A stretch of DNA of 60,975 nucleotides. Origin: Flavobacterium xanthum. Its GTDB lineage: Bacteria; Bacteroidota; Bacteroidia; Flavobacteriales; Flavobacteriaceae. Where the stretch lies: assembly GCF_900142695.1 (NCBI RefSeq), contig NZ_FRBU01000023.1, positions 1 to 60,975 on the forward strand, written 5' to 3'. Below are positions 8,080 to 16,341 of this stretch, one piece after another (position 1 is the stretch's first letter; each line of letters starts with the position of its first letter). The translations under genes were made by a program, and so were the position numbers. Under the pieces are notes generated by a model that was not told the DNA's origin, did not search any database, and saw nothing but the letters and a program-made list of their open reading frames with translations.

Positions 8080-9072
8080 TTATTTGCTTAAATCTTTCAA
8101 TTTGTTCAAAGATAAAAGTCCTTTTCCGGATAATAAACTTTCTTTCGCTATTTGAAATCCTTCTAAAGGAGAACATTTTGTCACCGTGGCAATGGCCATA
8201 GCTGCATTTGCACAGACTACGTTGTTTTGCGCTTCGGTTCCTTTTCCAGAAATAATATTCATAAATATTTGTGCTGAATCTTCGATGGTTGTTCCTCCTT
8301 CAATCTCGCTTTGCAACAAAAGGCGAACACCAAAATCTTCGGGATGCAGCATTCCTTCCATCGTGCTTGTGATTGTTTTTGTTGCTCCAGTTAAAGAAAC
8401 TTCATCATAACCGTCAAGCGAATGTAAAATCGTAAAATTCACATCCGTATTCTGATACAAGTATGCATACATTCTGGCTAATTCTAAATTGAAAACACCA
8501 ACCAATTGGTTTTTTGGAAATGACGGATTTACCATTGGTCCTAGCATATTAAAAAATGTTTTTACTGCTAATTCTTTTCGGATTGGACCTACATTTTTCA
8601 TCGCGGGGTGAAATAATGGTGCATGTAAAATGGCAATTCCTGCTTTGTCGATACTTTTTTCTATATAACCAGCGTCATTGCTAAATTTGATTCCTAATTT
8701 TTCCATCACATTACTAGAACCTGAAATAGAGGAAACCCCGTAATTTCCATGTTTTGCGACTTTTACTCCTGCACCTGCTGCTACAAAGGAAGCCAAAGTG
8801 GAAATATTAAAAGTATCTTTTCCATCACCACCTGTTCCACACAAATCGATGGTGTTGTAGGCTGATAAATCCACTTTAATACATAAGTCCAACAACGCTT
8901 CTCGGAAACCTGAAAGCTCCTCAATACTAACGCTACGCATCATGTAAACGGTAAGAAATGCTGTAATTTGACTCGGATTATAACTTCCGTTAGAAATATT
9001 AACCAATACATCTTTTGCTTCTGCTGAAGAAAGTATTTCGTGATTAATCAGTCTATTTAATATATTTTTCAT
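8080..9072 (-). CDS. trpD: anthranilate phosphoribosyltransferase
   Basis: The 330-aa enzyme moves phosphoribosyl from PRPP to anthranilate. The signature DLCGTGGDGKDTFNISTLAS holds the PRPP loop; VAKHGNYGVSS and GPMVNPSFPKNQLVGV follow, as in the family. Length is normal and it is not fused to TrpG. The spacer to trpG (9073-9173) has another repeat-like stretch (GCCGCTAAGGCTCAAAGACGC) of a kind scattered in flavobacteria. Confidence 0.97.
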   Translation of the reverse strand: MKNILNRLINHEILSSAEAKDVLVNISNGSYNPSQITAFLTVYMMRSVSIEELSGFREALLDLCIKVDLSAYNTIDLCGTGGDGKDTFNISTLASFVAAGAGVKVAKHGNYGVSSISGSSNVMEKLGIKFSNDAGYIEKSIDKAGIAILHAPLFHPAMKNVGPIRKELAVKTFFNMLGPMVNPSFPKNQLVGVFNLELARMYAYLYQNTDVNFTILHSLDGYDEVSLTGATKTITSTMEGMLHPEDFGVRLLLQSEIEGGTTIEDSAQIFMNIISGKGTEAQNNVVCANAAMAIATVTKCSPLEGFQIAKESLLSGKGLLSLNKLKDLSK

Positions 9073-9173
9073 ATTATTTTATTTTTTGCCGCTAAGGCTC
9101 AAAGACGCAAAGTTTAGTATTGAATATTGTTATTAAATTCAGTCAACTGATTACTGCGGCTGAACACTGAATA

Positions 9174-9740
9174 CTATGATTTCACCCAATTTTCTAATAT
9201 CTTTTTACCATTAGGCGTCAATACGCTTTCTGGATGAAACTGAACGCCGCGTACATCGTAGGTTTTATGTCTTAAGGACATTACTTGACCATTTTCGTCG
9301 AATGAAGTAGCTTCAAGAACATCGGGTAAAGTGGCATCTACAACCCAAGAATGGTAACGTCCTACTTCAAATTCATTTCCTAATCCTTCGAATAAAAGTT
9401 CATCATTTACTGCTGTTTTTACATTGGTGGCAACGCCATGATACACTTTGTCTAAGTTGGAGAGTGTTCCTCCAAAAACTTCTCCTATGGCCTGCTGTCC
9501 AAGACACACTCCAAAAATGCTTTTGGTAGGTGCATATTTCCTAATCACCTCTTTCAATAAACCGGCTTCATCCGGGATTCCAGGTCCTGGAGATAGCAAA
9601 ATTTTATCGAAAACAGCAATTTCATCGATGTCAAATTCGTCGTTTCTGTAAACGGTTACTTCGCAATCTAAATCTTCCAGATAGTGTACTAAATTGTAGG
9701 TGAAACTATCGTAATTGTCTATGACTAGTATTTTTTTCAT
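9174..9740 (-). CDS. trpG: anthranilate synthase component II (glutamine amidotransferase)
   Basis: The 188-aa class I glutaminase supplies ammonia to TrpE. Its nucleophile is the Cys of FGVCLGQQAIGEVFGG, with the His/Glu pair in VQFHPESVLTP and the oxyanion region LLSPGPGIPDEAG. It could also serve folate synthesis as PabA, but its place between trpE and trpD assigns it to tryptophan. A hairpin-forming AGATTTAAAGATTGA repeat lies in the spacer to trpE (about 9753-9800). Confidence 0.96.
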   Translation of the reverse strand: MKKILVIDNYDSFTYNLVHYLEDLDCEVTVYRNDEFDIDEIAVFDKILLSPGPGIPDEAGLLKEVIRKYAPTKSIFGVCLGQQAIGEVFGGTLSNLDKVYHGVATNVKTAVNDELLFEGLGNEFEVGRYHSWVVDATLPDVLEATSFDENGQVMSLRHKTYDVRGVQFHPESVLTPNGKKILENWVKS

Positions 9741-9832
9741 TTTGTTATTAAAAAATTGAAAGATTTAAAGATTGAAAAATTCTAACGTTTCATCAATCTT
9801 TAAATTCTTAAATTATTGAATCTTTAAATTAT

Positions 9833-11233
9833 TTATATCGTTTCCGCTAAATCTAAAGCTTTATTCAGCGCTAATAATTTATTGTAAACCTCTTGCATTT
9901 CGCTTTCTTCATCAGATCCCGCTACAATTCCCGCTCCAGCTTGGGAGTGTAATTGATGGTTTTTACTCAAAAAAGTCCGAATCATAATCGCATGATTAAA
10001 ATTACCTTCAAAATCCATAAATCCGATAGCGCCACCATAGAAATTTCTATTGGTTTTTTCATACTCTTCAATCAGCTGCATTGCCCGGTGTTTGGGAGCA
10101 CCACTCAATGTTCCTGCCGGAAAAGTATCCGCTACAACCTGCATTGTCGTCGCATTTTCATGCAAGTGTCCCGTTACTTTTGAAACCAAGTGAATTACGT
10201 GCGAGAAGAATTGTACTTCTCTATATTTCTCAACGTTGACATTATGACCGTTTCGGCTTAAATCATTTCTGGCCAAATCCACTAACATTACATGCTCGCT
10301 ATTTTCTTTTTTATCTATGGATAATTCTTTGGCTAGAACGGCATCTTTTTCATCATCTCCCGTTCGTTTGAAAGTACCTGCAATAGGGTGAATTTCAGCT
10401 TTGCGATCTTTTACAATGATTTGTGCTTCGGGTGAAGAACCAAATATTTTAAAGTCTCCGTAATCAAAAAAGAATAAATAAGGAGATGGATTGATGCTTC
10501 TCAACGCTCTGTACACATTGAATTCATCGCCTTTAAATCCTTGGGTAAACCTGCGAGATAAAACTAACTGGAACACATCTCCGCGGAAACAATGCTTTTT
10601 GGCCAAAGCCACATTATGCTTGAATTCTTCATCGGTTAAATTTGAAAAGCCTTCGCCTTCTTTATAAAATTTATAAGATGAAATGTTTCGGGATTGCAAC
10701 AATTGTTCGATTTCGGATATATTATTTCTATCGTCTAAACTGTGACAGAAAATATAGGCTTCATTTTTAAAATGGTTGATAGCAATGATGTTTTGGTACA
10801 CGGCATAATAAACATCGGGGATCGTGTTGCTATTTTCTTTTTTAGCAATAGATACTTTTTCGAAATACCGAACAGCATCGTATGAAATATATCCAAAAAG
10901 TCCATTATTGATGAATTTGAAATCATTCTTTTTTGATTTAAACTGACCTGAAAATTCTTGAATAAGTGCAGGAATGTCAGTTGTTTTGTCAATATTTATT
11001 TTCTCAGAACTGCCATCAGGGAAAGTCTTGTAAATAGTTTCGTTTTCTATTTTGATGGAAGCAATCGGATTACAACAGATGTAGGAGAAACTGTTGTCAT
11101 TCCCATGATAATCACTACTTTCCAGTAACAGACTATTTGGGAATTTATCCCGAATTTTGAGATACACACTCACAGGAGTAATTGTATCAGCCAAGATTTG
11201 CTTGTAATTTGTATTTAAGTTAAATGATTTCAA
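9833..11233 (-). CDS. trpE: anthranilate synthase component I
   Basis: The 466-aa chorismate-using subunit starts with a TTG codon at 11233. No ATG lies nearby, and FNLNTNYKQILADTITPVSVYLKIRD already looks like the family's N-terminus, so the rare start is well supported. The feedback-site LLESS motif is present (NSLLLESSDYH). The catalytic domain holds FQLVLSRRF, SPSPYLFFF-type NPSPYLFFFDYG, PIAGTFKRTG, HVMLVDLARNDL, FPAGTLSGAPKHRAM and YGGAIGFMDFEG. It is the first structural gene of the operon, 114 bp downstream of the leader peptide. Expression is probably controlled by attenuation; the TTG start may further reduce translation. Confidence 0.97.
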   Translation of the reverse strand: MKSFNLNTNYKQILADTITPVSVYLKIRDKFPNSLLLESSDYHGNDNSFSYICCNPIASIKIENETIYKTFPDGSSEKINIDKTTDIPALIQEFSGQFKSKKNDFKFINNGLFGYISYDAVRYFEKVSIAKKENSNTIPDVYYAVYQNIIAINHFKNEAYIFCHSLDDRNNISEIEQLLQSRNISSYKFYKEGEGFSNLTDEEFKHNVALAKKHCFRGDVFQLVLSRRFTQGFKGDEFNVYRALRSINPSPYLFFFDYGDFKIFGSSPEAQIIVKDRKAEIHPIAGTFKRTGDDEKDAVLAKELSIDKKENSEHVMLVDLARNDLSRNGHNVNVEKYREVQFFSHVIHLVSKVTGHLHENATTMQVVADTFPAGTLSGAPKHRAMQLIEEYEKTNRNFYGGAIGFMDFEGNFNHAIMIRTFLSKNHQLHSQAGAGIVAGSDEESEMQEVYNKLLALNKALDLAETI

Positions 11234-11280
11234 TTGTTATGTTTTTAATGTTGTGTTTAACTGGTAAAATTGGCACAAAA

Positions 11281-11312
11281 AAAAGGCCTGTCGTGATGAC
11301 AAGCCTTTTTAT
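11281..11312 (-). terminator. trp attenuator
   Basis: On the minus strand AAGGCTTGTC-ATCAC-GACAGGCCTT forms a strong stem with nine T residues after it, between the leader peptide and trpE. The seven bases GTCGTGA at the end of the leader frame (11347-11353) are complementary to TCACGAC in the loop and 3' arm (11290-11296), an alternative pairing that would break the terminator. Confidence 0.88.
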
Positions 11313-11346
11313 ATTTATAGTTTTAATAATACTATAGGAGCTTAGT

Positions 11347-11403
11347 TCACGACGACTGACGTAAATTGTTCCACCACCAAGTATTGCTTAAAATTGTTTT
11401 CAT
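11347..11403 (-). CDS. trpL: trp leader peptide, three consecutive Trp
   Basis: An 18-residue frame reads MKTILSNTWWWNNLRQSS-stop. Three adjacent Trp codons in such a short peptide, just before an intrinsic terminator and trpE, are the hallmark of ribosome-mediated attenuation. When charged Trp-tRNA is short, a ribosome stalled on WWW would leave the leader end free to pair with the terminator loop and permit read-through. It starts about 10 nt after the predicted transcription start. The peptide and terminator are seen directly; the mechanism is inferred from known trp operons. Confidence 0.92.
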   Translation of the reverse strand: MKTILSNTWWWNNLRQSS

Positions 11404-11419
11404 GTTTTGTTTATTGAGG

Positions 11420-11449
11420 CAAATGTAGAAATTAAATTCGATTATTCAA
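11420..11449 (-). promoter_or_regulatory. trp operon promoter
   Basis: On the minus strand TTG (11449-11447), 19 nt and TACATTTG (11427-11420) match the Bacteroidota housekeeping promoter exactly. The predicted start, about 11413, leaves about 10 nt before the leader ATG. Confidence 0.85.
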
Positions 11450-11529
11450 ACATAAAATGCGTTAAAAATCAGTATAAATGAAGATTATTTGTTAAATAAA
11501 ATTTCTAGCAGAAATTTATAAAAGAACAA

Positions 11530-11556
11530 AACCCCAACAATTGCTTGTTAGGGTTT
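11530..11556 (-). terminator. terminator after yceI
   Basis: The arms AACCCTAACAAG... and ...TTGTTGGGGTT pair on the minus strand and are followed by TTTTG; it lies 24 bp past the stop codon. Confidence 0.75.
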
Positions 11557-11579
11557 AATGATATTGTTTTGAAATGAAA

Positions 11580-12149
11580 TTAGAATTTCAAAGCTATAGC
11601 TAAATCGAAATCATCATTGATTGCTTTGTCTCCTAAGCTGTCAAAGAAACTTCCAGAACCGTATTTAATATCGTATTTTGTTCTGTCAATTTTTACATTT
11701 GCCGTAGCTGAAGTGGTAGTGGTAGCAAGATCAAAAGTTACAGGTTTAGTAATTCCTTTAATCGTTAAATCTCCAGTTACTGTGTATACATTTGGTGCTT
11801 TTGTAACTAATTTTTTGAAAACCAAAGTTGCTGTTGCAAATTTATCTGATCCAAAAAAGTCATCCGCTTTCAAGTGACCTTCTAATTTTTCTTTCCCTTG
11901 ACCAGCTTTTAAGTCAGTAACAATCATAGACGTCATGTCTACTACAAATGTACCACCTACTAATTTTTTTCCTTTGAAAACTAATGTACCATCTTTAAGG
12001 TTGATTGTGCCTTCATGAGCTCCAGTTACTTTTTTTCCAACCCAGTTGATTGTACTTGCTGAAGTGTTCACTTTTTTAGTTTGTGCAGTTACTGATATAG
12101 TAGATAAAACTACTACTAATGCTAATGCGATTGATTTTAAATTTTTCAT
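11580..12149 (-). CDS. YceI family protein, exported
   Basis: The 189-aa protein has a signal peptide (IALALVVVLSTISVTAQ) and one YceI domain: STINWVGKKVTGAHEGTINLKDG, then FVVDMTSMI, GHLKADDFFGSDKFATATLVF, DLTIKGITKPVTFD. YceI forms a lipocalin-like barrel that binds isoprenoid lipids such as polyprenyl quinones. It is the last gene of a MarR-nitroreductase-YceI unit, 46 bp after the nitroreductase. That company suggests a response to quinone or electrophile stress, but this is inference. Confidence 0.93.
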   Translation of the reverse strand: MKNLKSIALALVVVLSTISVTAQTKKVNTSASTINWVGKKVTGAHEGTINLKDGTLVFKGKKLVGGTFVVDMTSMIVTDLKAGQGKEKLEGHLKADDFFGSDKFATATLVFKKLVTKAPNVYTVTGDLTIKGITKPVTFDLATTTTSATANVKIDRTKYDIKYGSGSFFDSLGDKAINDDFDLAIALKF

Positions 12150-12195
12150 TTGTTAGAATTTGATTTGAATTAATATTTGATTTTGGATTAGTAAT

Positions 12196-12828
12196 TTATA
12201 AAGTAATGAATAAGTCTTCGTTTGATTTTCTTACTTTTTTGTAATATTGGGTAGCATCATCTTCATGTCTGTATCCTAAAGTAGCCATTAATGAAGCATT
12301 AAGTCCAAGTTTTTCTAAACCTAAAATTTCATTTACATCGGCAGGAACAAAACCTTCCATTGGCGTTACGTCTATTTTAAGTTCAGCAGCAGCGTTAAGT
12401 AAATTTCCTAGTGCTAAATACGTTTGCTTTGCAGTCCAATGATTACGATCATCTTCTGGAAGTGATGTAAGATTGTTTTTCATTAAATCACCATAAGGTT
12501 TCAAGTTTTCTAAAGGAATTTCTCTAGTTTGACTCATGTTCTGAATTAAATTGTCTATCCCTTCTGCTCCAAAATTTAATTCATTTGCAAAAACAATTAA
12601 ATGTGACGCTTCAACAATTTGTGATTGTCCCCAAGCCGAAGGTTGGATTTTAGCTCTTAATTCTGGATTTTCTACGATAATAACCTTGTAAGGTTGCAAT
12701 CCATAAGACGAAGAAGTCAAACGAATGGCTTCTTTTAAAGTATTTAAATCTTCAGTAGTTATTTTTTTTGTAGCATCGAATTTTTTCGTTGCGTATCTCC
12801 AATTTTGATTTTCTAAGAAAGTATTCAT
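12196..12828 (-). CDS. nitroreductase family NAD(P)H-dependent oxidoreductase
   Basis: The 210-aa FMN flavoprotein resembles NfsB/quinone-reductase types: an N-terminal RYATKKFD (FMN-binding Arg/Lys), LTSSSYGLQPYKVIIV, then PMEGFVPADVNEILGL and a C-terminal LGYRHEDDATQYYKKVRK. It would reduce nitro compounds or quinones with two electrons. It lies 26 bp after the MarR regulator gene and before yceI, so it is probably derepressed by MarR ligands. Confidence 0.93.
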   Translation of the reverse strand: MNTFLENQNWRYATKKFDATKKITTEDLNTLKEAIRLTSSSYGLQPYKVIIVENPELRAKIQPSAWGQSQIVEASHLIVFANELNFGAEGIDNLIQNMSQTREIPLENLKPYGDLMKNNLTSLPEDDRNHWTAKQTYLALGNLLNAAAELKIDVTPMEGFVPADVNEILGLEKLGLNASLMATLGYRHEDDATQYYKKVRKSNEDLFITL

Positions 12829-12854
12829 ATTGTTATTATTAATTATTTATTTAT

Positions 12855-13310
12855 TTATTGGTTTCTGTATTTTTCTAATAAGTGATTTAATTGGTCTATT
12901 TCTTCTAAATTTAGATTTTTTGAAAAATACTGCTCGTGAGCAATCACTTTCGGATCTAATTCTTCTAAAACTCCTAATCCTTTTGGTGTTATTAGGACTT
13001 CTATTTTTCGTCTGTTTTCAGGACATACTTTACGAGTCACTAATTCTTTCAACAACAATTTATCTACTAAACGAGTAGTGTTACTGGTTTTAGCTAACAT
13101 TCGCTCTTGAATGGTCCACATATTTGCCGGATTCCCTTTTTGTCCTCTTAGTATTCGAAGTACATTATATTGTTCTCCTGATATATCATGAGGTTTTAAT
13201 ATTTCATTAAAATTTTCTGTAATAATATTTTGTGTGTACAAAACATTCAGAATAATTTTTTTTGAATTATCCATGGGTACAGTAGATTTTAATATGTCTT
13301 CAATTTTCAT
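12855..13310 (-). CDS. MarR family transcriptional regulator
   Basis: The 151-aa winged-helix repressor has NVLRILRGQKGNPANMWTIQERMLAKTSNTTRLVDKLLLKELVTRKVCPENRRKIEVLITPKG split over helix-turn-helix and wing, with the typical D/E-x-R-R wing at ENRRK. It heads the operon. Two TTGTATATACAA-like palindromes lie upstream, which fits autorepression. Confidence 0.93.
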   Translation of the reverse strand: MKIEDILKSTVPMDNSKKIILNVLYTQNIITENFNEILKPHDISGEQYNVLRILRGQKGNPANMWTIQERMLAKTSNTTRLVDKLLLKELVTRKVCPENRRKIEVLITPKGLGVLEELDPKVIAHEQYFSKNLNLEEIDQLNHLLEKYRNQ

Positions 13311-13312
13311 AA

Positions 13313-13369
13313 TTGTATATATGTAATTTGTTGGTACAAATATAACGTATTTTATAATTGTATATACAA
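13313..13369 (-). promoter_or_regulatory. MarR promoter with two operator-like palindromes
   Basis: TTGTATATACAA is a perfect 12-bp palindrome at 13358-13369, and TTGTATATATGTAA at 13313-13326 is a near copy just before the start codon. Between them, on the minus strand, lies TATATTTG, a candidate -7 element. The bracketing of a promoter by two similar palindromes suits a MarR dimer operator. Confidence 0.65.
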
Positions 13370-13864
13370 ATGTTGGTTATTTTTCTTAAAAATCATTTTT
13401 GCTTACCCAAAAGCGCTGTTTTGTAAGGTTTTTGCTTATCTATAGTCATTTGCATTGTACTCTTGTTGTATTATTTTTTGAATCCACATAAATGCATTTC
13501 GATTTCTATAATCCTACTGTATATAAAAAAATTATGATTACTACTCCAGTTTTAGATTCAAAACGCGTACCAGAATTATTCTAGGCTTAAAATGAAATAT
13601 CTTGCAAGGAGATAAAAAGTAATTTTTGTTCCCATTTCAGTATAATTTTAACTCCTTCCATTTGCAATAAACTTTAATTTAACTAGTTTTATTTTGATGA
13701 TGATTTATTTTATCAAAGTGTTTTTTTAATTATAAAAAATTGTAAGTCAATTATTTATAATTTTTGATAAAATAATATTGTAAAATTTTATTAGAATTAT
13801 ATAAACAGATAATTTTTTAAAAGTGTAAATTTATAAGAATTACAAACGCTAAAAAATTGGCAAA
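13370..13864. other. gene-free AT-rich region upstream of catalase
   Basis: No gene longer than a 16-codon frame is visible, and I found no convincing TTG/TAnnTTTG pair for the catalase. A regulated promoter may be present but is not recognisable by eye. Confidence 0.4.
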
Positions 13865-16021
13865 ATGAAAAACACCAAAAAAGACCTAGACGATGCTGAA
13901 AACAGGAAGCAACAGGATTTAAATTTAAATAAATCCGATGGTACTGAACATTTTATGACTACGGATCAGGGTTTAAAAATCAATGATGACACGAATTCCT
14001 TAAAAGCTGGTGAACGGGGCCCTTCACTGTTGGAAGATTTTATTTTAAGAGAAAAAATCACCCATTTTGACCATGAAAGAATCCCTGAAAGAATTGTACA
14101 CGCCCGAGGTTCAGCAGCACACGGTTATTTTCAGGTTTATGAATCTATGGAGAAATACACCAAGGCAGGATTTCTTCAAGATCCAAGCATTAAAACTCCT
14201 GTTTTTACTCGGTTTTCAACAGTAGCAGGATCTAGAGGTTCTACAGATTTAGCACGCGATATTAGAGGATTTTCGGTAAAATTTTACACGGAACAAGGCA
14301 ACTATGATCTAGTTGGAAATAATGTCCCCGTGTTTTTTATTCAAGATGCTATAAAGTTTCCTGATTTAATTCATGCCGTCAAGCCGGAACCGAATAACGA
14401 AATGCCGCAAGCTGCCTCAGCACATGATACTTTTTGGGATTTTATTTCCTTAATGCCAGAGACGATGCATACCATTATGTGGGTGATGTCTGATAGAGCA
14501 ATACCCAGAAGCTTAAGAATGATGGAGGGTTTTGGTGTTCACACCTTCCGCTTTGTAAATAAAGAAAACGAATCTCATTTTGTTAAGTTCCATTGGAAAC
14601 CAAAATTGGGAACACATGCAGTCGCTTGGGATGAAGCCCAAAAAATATCAGGGAAAAATTCAGACTTTCATCGTCAGGATTTATGGGAGGCTATCGAGAA
14701 CGGACAGTTTCCTGAATGGGAATTAGGAGTTCAAATTATACCAGATGCCGATGAACACAAATTTGATTTTGATTTATTAGATCCTACTAAGTTAGTACCC
14801 GAAGAGTTGGTTCCAGTTACCATAATTGGGAAAATGGTTCTCAACCGAAATCCAGATAATTTCTTTGCTGAGACAGAGCAAGTGGCTTTTCACCCTGGTC
14901 ATATTGTTCCAGGAATCGATTTTACAAACGACCCTTTACTGCAAGGACGTTTATTTTCTTATACAGATACGCAATTATCGCGTTTAGGGAGTCCAAATTT
15001 TCATGAAATTCCAATTAATAGAACCATTGCCCCGATGCACAATAACCAGCGTGACGGACACATGCGTCAGGAAATCAATGTAGGCAGAGTGAGTTATCAC
15101 CCGAATTCTTTAGGTGGTGGCTGTCCTTTTCAGGCAAAAATTGAAGAGGGAGGCTTTGCCAGTTTTAATGAAAGAATTGATGCCCAAAAAGTGCGTGACC
15201 GCAGCGAAAGTTTTTCGGATCATTTCAGTCAAGCAACATTATTCTATAACAGTCAGACTCAAATAGAAAAAAATCATATCATAAATGCATTGCGCTTTGA
15301 ACTAGGTAAATTAGAGACTACGGCAATTCAAACCCGCATGCTTGGACTATTATCTCAAATAGATACCACTCTGACAGACAAAGTAGCCAAAGGTCTAGGG
15401 CTTAAGGTGCCAAAGAGTCCTGAAAAACCGATAAATCATGGTGTTGGCGCGAATGCAGACGAACAAAAATACGAACCTAAAAAAGTTCCTCAAAGCGTGA
15501 AATCCTCCGCTTCATTAAGTATGCTTAAAAGCAAAACCCTGTCCAAAACAATTGCGACCAGACAAGTTGCATTTTTATGCTCAGAGGGCGCTGATAGGGC
15601 TTCAATTAATGCTATGAAAACCGCATTAGAAAAAGAAGGAGCGAGTATTAAAATTATAGCACCACATTTAGGCAGCATAAAAACGGACGATGGAAGTGAA
15701 GTCAAAGTAGATCAAAGTTTTCTAATTGCTTCCTCAGTTTTATTTGATGCAGTATATATTCCAGGGGGGAAAAATGCTAAATTCATGAATTCCAATGACG
15801 CAGTAATCGAATTTATAAATGAGGCCTATAAACATTGTAAAGTTATTGGTGCTGACGAATCTGATATATTTAGCAACACAAAACGTACAGACAAATTGGA
15901 TTCTACAGAGGGTGAAAATGGAATAATTATTAATTCAAAAAATCCAGATAAAACCTTTACAACTTCTTTTATAGATGCCATGGGCAAACATCGTTTTTGG
16001 GATCGTGAAGAAGAGCTATAG
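13865..16021 (+). CDS. katE: large-subunit catalase (HPII type) with DJ-1-like domain
   Basis: The 718-aa cytoplasmic haem catalase breaks down hydrogen peroxide. An N-terminal extension precedes the core: catalytic His86 in [11 protein letters not shown], the Asn region [14 protein letters not shown], and the haem-ligand Tyr region [14 protein letters not shown]. The linker after about residue 515 leads to a flavodoxin/DJ-1-PfpI-like domain ([22 protein letters not shown] to [10 protein letters not shown]), as in HPII. Length is typical of clade 2 catalases (700-750). It is monocistronic with a good terminator. Confidence 0.96.
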   Translation: MKNTKKDLDDAENRKQQDLNLNKSDGTEHFMTTDQGLKINDDTNSLKAGERGPSLLEDFILREKITHFDHERIPERIVHARGSAAHGYFQVYESMEKYTKAGFLQDPSIKTPVFTRFSTVAGSRGSTDLARDIRGFSVKFYTEQGNYDLVGNNVPVFFIQDAIKFPDLIHAVKPEPNNEMPQAASAHDTFWDFISLMPETMHTIMWVMSDRAIPRSLRMMEGFGVHTFRFVNKENESHFVKFHWKPKLGTHAVAWDEAQKISGKNSDFHRQDLWEAIENGQFPEWELGVQIIPDADEHKFDFDLLDPTKLVPEELVPVTIIGKMVLNRNPDNFFAETEQVAFHPGHIVPGIDFTNDPLLQGRLFSYTDTQLSRLGSPNFHEIPINRTIAPMHNNQRDGHMRQEINVGRVSYHPNSLGGGCPFQAKIEEGGFASFNERIDAQKVRDRSESFSDHFSQATLFYNSQTQIEKNHIINALRFELGKLETTAIQTRMLGLLSQIDTTLTDKVAKGLGLKVPKSPEKPINHGVGANADEQKYEPKKVPQSVKSSASLSMLKSKTLSKTIATRQVAFLCSEGADRASINAMKTALEKEGASIKIIAPHLGSIKTDDGSEVKVDQSFLIASSVLFDAVYIPGGKNAKFMNSNDAVIEFINEAYKHCKVIGADESDIFSNTKRTDKLDSTEGENGIIINSKNPDKTFTTSFIDAMGKHRFWDREEEL

Positions 16022-16062
16022 TGGAATTTTTTTAATTTACAACCGAAGCATACAGTCAAGAA

Positions 16063-16090
16063 AAAACCGAAATGAAAATTTCGGTTTTTG
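16063..16090 (+). terminator. catalase terminator
   Basis: AAAACCGAAAT-GAA-AATTTCGGTTTT followed by T-rich sequence, 41 bp after the stop codon. Confidence 0.85.
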
Positions 16091-16341
16091 TATTTTATAA
16101 AGAATTAGAATACTCGTAACTAAATGGATTCTATAAAAAAGAAATTGTAAGTTATGCTTTATAACGTAATTAAGTAAGTAGAGAAGTCGTTGCATTTTTC
16201 ATTGCTTATTGCTTGAGCAGAAGTGAAGCGTAAGTTTTAAATTTTTTTTATAAAAGCGAACCTAATTTTATATGTTGTTTTTATTTTATTACATTTAGCC
16301 TTTACAATAACTTTATTGCTAATTATTTCAATTTTGTGGGT
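16091..16341. other. intergenic region before the PAS kinase
   Basis: It is AT-rich. TTACATTTAG at about 16289 resembles a -7 element but has no TTG at the right distance, so I see no clear feature. Confidence 0.4.

Noticed and set aside
13534..13584. 16-codon frame (MITTPVLDSKRVPELF) upstream of catalase
   Set aside because: Too short and without ribosome-binding or promoter signals; no leader-peptide pattern.
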